From Planctomycetaceae bacterium (GTDB lineage: Bacteria > Planctomycetota > Planctomycetia > Planctomycetales > Planctomycetaceae), in NCBI GenBank assembly GCA_015487825.1, contig WFOZ01000351.1:1-7328 (forward strand): a stretch of 7,328 bases of DNA, in the 5' to 3' direction. The stretch's first letter is position 1; each line of letters starts with the position of its first letter. Below the pieces are notes generated by a model. The model ran no database searches. It was given only the letters and a program-made list of their open reading frames with translations, and was not told where the DNA came from. Made by a program: the position numbers and the translations under genes. Positions 6,076 to 7,328 of this stretch are shown piece after piece.

Positions 6076-7328
6076 TTGAACGCTGTACGCTTTATTTCTT
6101 TGGTTATGGCTCTCAGGATGAACCACTCGTGCCCTCAAAGCAAGTAATAATTATCGGAGGTGGCCTCTCGGGAATTGCTGCTGCAGTTGGCTTGACGATG
6201 TATGGCTATCAGGTGAAGCTGATCGAATCGCGTCCCCGACTTGGCGGGCGGGCTTCTTCGATTGCCGATCCCACAACCGGCGAATTAATTGATAACTGCC
6301 AGCACGTGAATATGGGGTGCTGCACCAGTTTTCAGAATCTGTGTCGCCTTACCAATACAGATGGATTTCTTACCACCGAGCAGCAGCTTCACTTTATCGG
6401 GCCAGATGGGAAGGTCAATATTCTGAAAAACGGATTTTTACCTGCCCCTGCGCATCTGGCTTACTCTTTTGCAAAACTTTCTTACTTAAACTGGAAAGAG
6501 AAGCTCTCTTTGGCAAAGGCATTACTTAAATTAAAACGCGCCACAGGACCGGCTTCGGGAGCTTTTGCTGATTGGCTCAAAACGCAAAGACAGTCACAAA
6601 ATCTGATTGATCGATTTTGGAATGTTGTTCTTGTTTCTGCATTAAGTGAAGACCTGGATCGAATTGATTTTTATCATGCCCGCAAAGTTTTTCTGGACGG
6701 TTTTCTGCAGGACCGCAATGCCTGGAAAGTACAATTACTGAAAATTCCACTGGGCGAATTTTACGATGAGCATCTTCAGTCGTGGTTGATCAATCGTGGT
6801 GCAGAAATCAAATTAAAAACAGGTTTGAAAGAGTTTCTTGTTGAACAAAACATGAATAACGAACCGGTAGTAGCCGGCGTCAAACTGCGAGATGGAAGCA
6901 CCCTGAAGGCAGACCATTATTTACTGGCGGTTTCGTTTGATCGAGCCAACTCACTGCTTCCTGTAGAAGTAACAGGCTCTGCTGAGTTTTCGCAGATTGA
7001 AAAAATTGAATCTGCCCCGATAACCAGCGTGCATTTGTGGTTTAATGAGCCGATTACAAATCTCAGGCATGCGGTATTCATTGATCGTCTCAGCCAATGG
7101 GTTTTCAATCGAAATGCAATCCTGGAACGAGAGTTTACACTTCCTCGTTCGGAAATTTCAGTTGAACTTCCCATTGAAAAGGCAGGGTATTATTACCAGG
7201 TGGTCATCAGTAACAGCCGCGATGTGAAAGAAAGGGTTTCTGGAACCCAGCAGCAGTTGATTGCACATGTTATTCAGGAATTGAAAGAAATCTGGCCTGA
7301 TGCTGCTTCTGTAAAATTATTACATGCG
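6072..7328 (+). CDS. hpnE: HpnE-like hydroxysqualene dehydroxylase, FAD-dependent (3' end outside window)
   Basis: At least 419 residues of an FAD-dependent amine-oxidase-fold enzyme matching HpnE, which reduces hydroxysqualene to squalene in the HpnCDE route supplying hopanoid synthesis. Visible features are the dinucleotide-binding loop IIIGGGLSGIAAAVGL (from residue 26), an acidic end to the second strand followed by RPRLGGRASS (about 50-62), and the family stretches DNCQHVNMGCC and FLPAPAHL. The frame is open without interruption to the window edge, so the gene is cut only by the window. The start is uncertain: ATG 6072 overlaps the upstream stop as ATGA but gives 24 residues before the first strand, longer than usual. 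GTG 6129 would give a normal N-terminus and has AGGA 11 bases upstream. The extra N-terminal residues 10-20 come from a decayed copy of the 92-bp repeat. HpnC and HpnD are not in the window. Confidence 0.88.
6099..6132 (+). repeat. Decayed partial copy of the 92-bp repeat in the hpnE N-terminus
   Basis: Aligned without gaps to 2711-2744, 29 of 34 bases are identical; similarity fades on both sides. Within the hpnE frame it encodes FGYGSQDEPLV, against FGYGYQNEPAV in the same phase of the intact copies. The ACGGCT/AGCCGT stem is no longer complementary here. It spans the alternative GTG start of hpnE at 6129. Confidence 0.75.

Overview
The window looks like bacterial chromosome from a planctomycete, perhaps a Gimesia-like lineage. 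This is inferred from the gene mix (an OmpH/Skp-like periplasmic protein, a LysM L,D-transpeptidase, a phytanoyl-CoA dioxygenase-family enzyme and HpnE), moderate GC, frequent GTG/TTG starts and a tRNA without an encoded CCA. No marker in the window fixes the taxon.

Layout. Positions 1-516 hold no convincing gene, but contain one good sigma70-like promoter match on the + strand. On the - strand, a lipoprotein of the endonuclease/exonuclease/phosphatase fold (1473-517) lies downstream of tRNA-His(GTG) (1618-1544). On the + strand, trmH (1885-2568), a tRNA ribose methyltransferase, lies between two inverted copies of a 92-bp repeat (1768-1859 and 2657-2748). Convergent to trmH is a - strand set of three envelope genes, read in this order: a small lipoprotein (4892-4620), a membrane-anchored LysM/YkuD L,D-transpeptidase (4566-3253) and a Skp/OmpH-like chaperone homologue (3194-2613). 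They probably form one operon serving the cell wall and outer envelope. A divergent intergenic region (4893-5241) with a perfect 7-1-7 palindrome separates them from a + strand pair: a PhyH-family Fe(II)/2-oxoglutarate oxygenase (5242-6075) and hpnE (6072 to beyond the window end), which overlap by ATGA.

The most unusual signal is the 92-bp repeat. Its two full copies match at 91 of 92 positions. One lies in the trmH leader. The other is inserted in frame in the skp-like gene, adding 30 residues and splitting the family's C-terminal 'VDIT' motif exactly between I and T. A third, decayed partial copy (6099-6132, 29 of 34 identical) lies at the start of hpnE. The element can fold into two hairpins and has one reading phase open across its whole length. 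It resembles, in behaviour only, the protein-inserting palindromic elements known from Rickettsia (RPEs), or a REP-type element. I see no transposase in the window.

Functionally the window combines tRNA maturation (tRNA-His, TrmH), envelope building (lipoproteins, L,D-transpeptidase, Skp-like) and hopanoid or squalene lipid chemistry (HpnE, possibly with the coupled PhyH enzyme).
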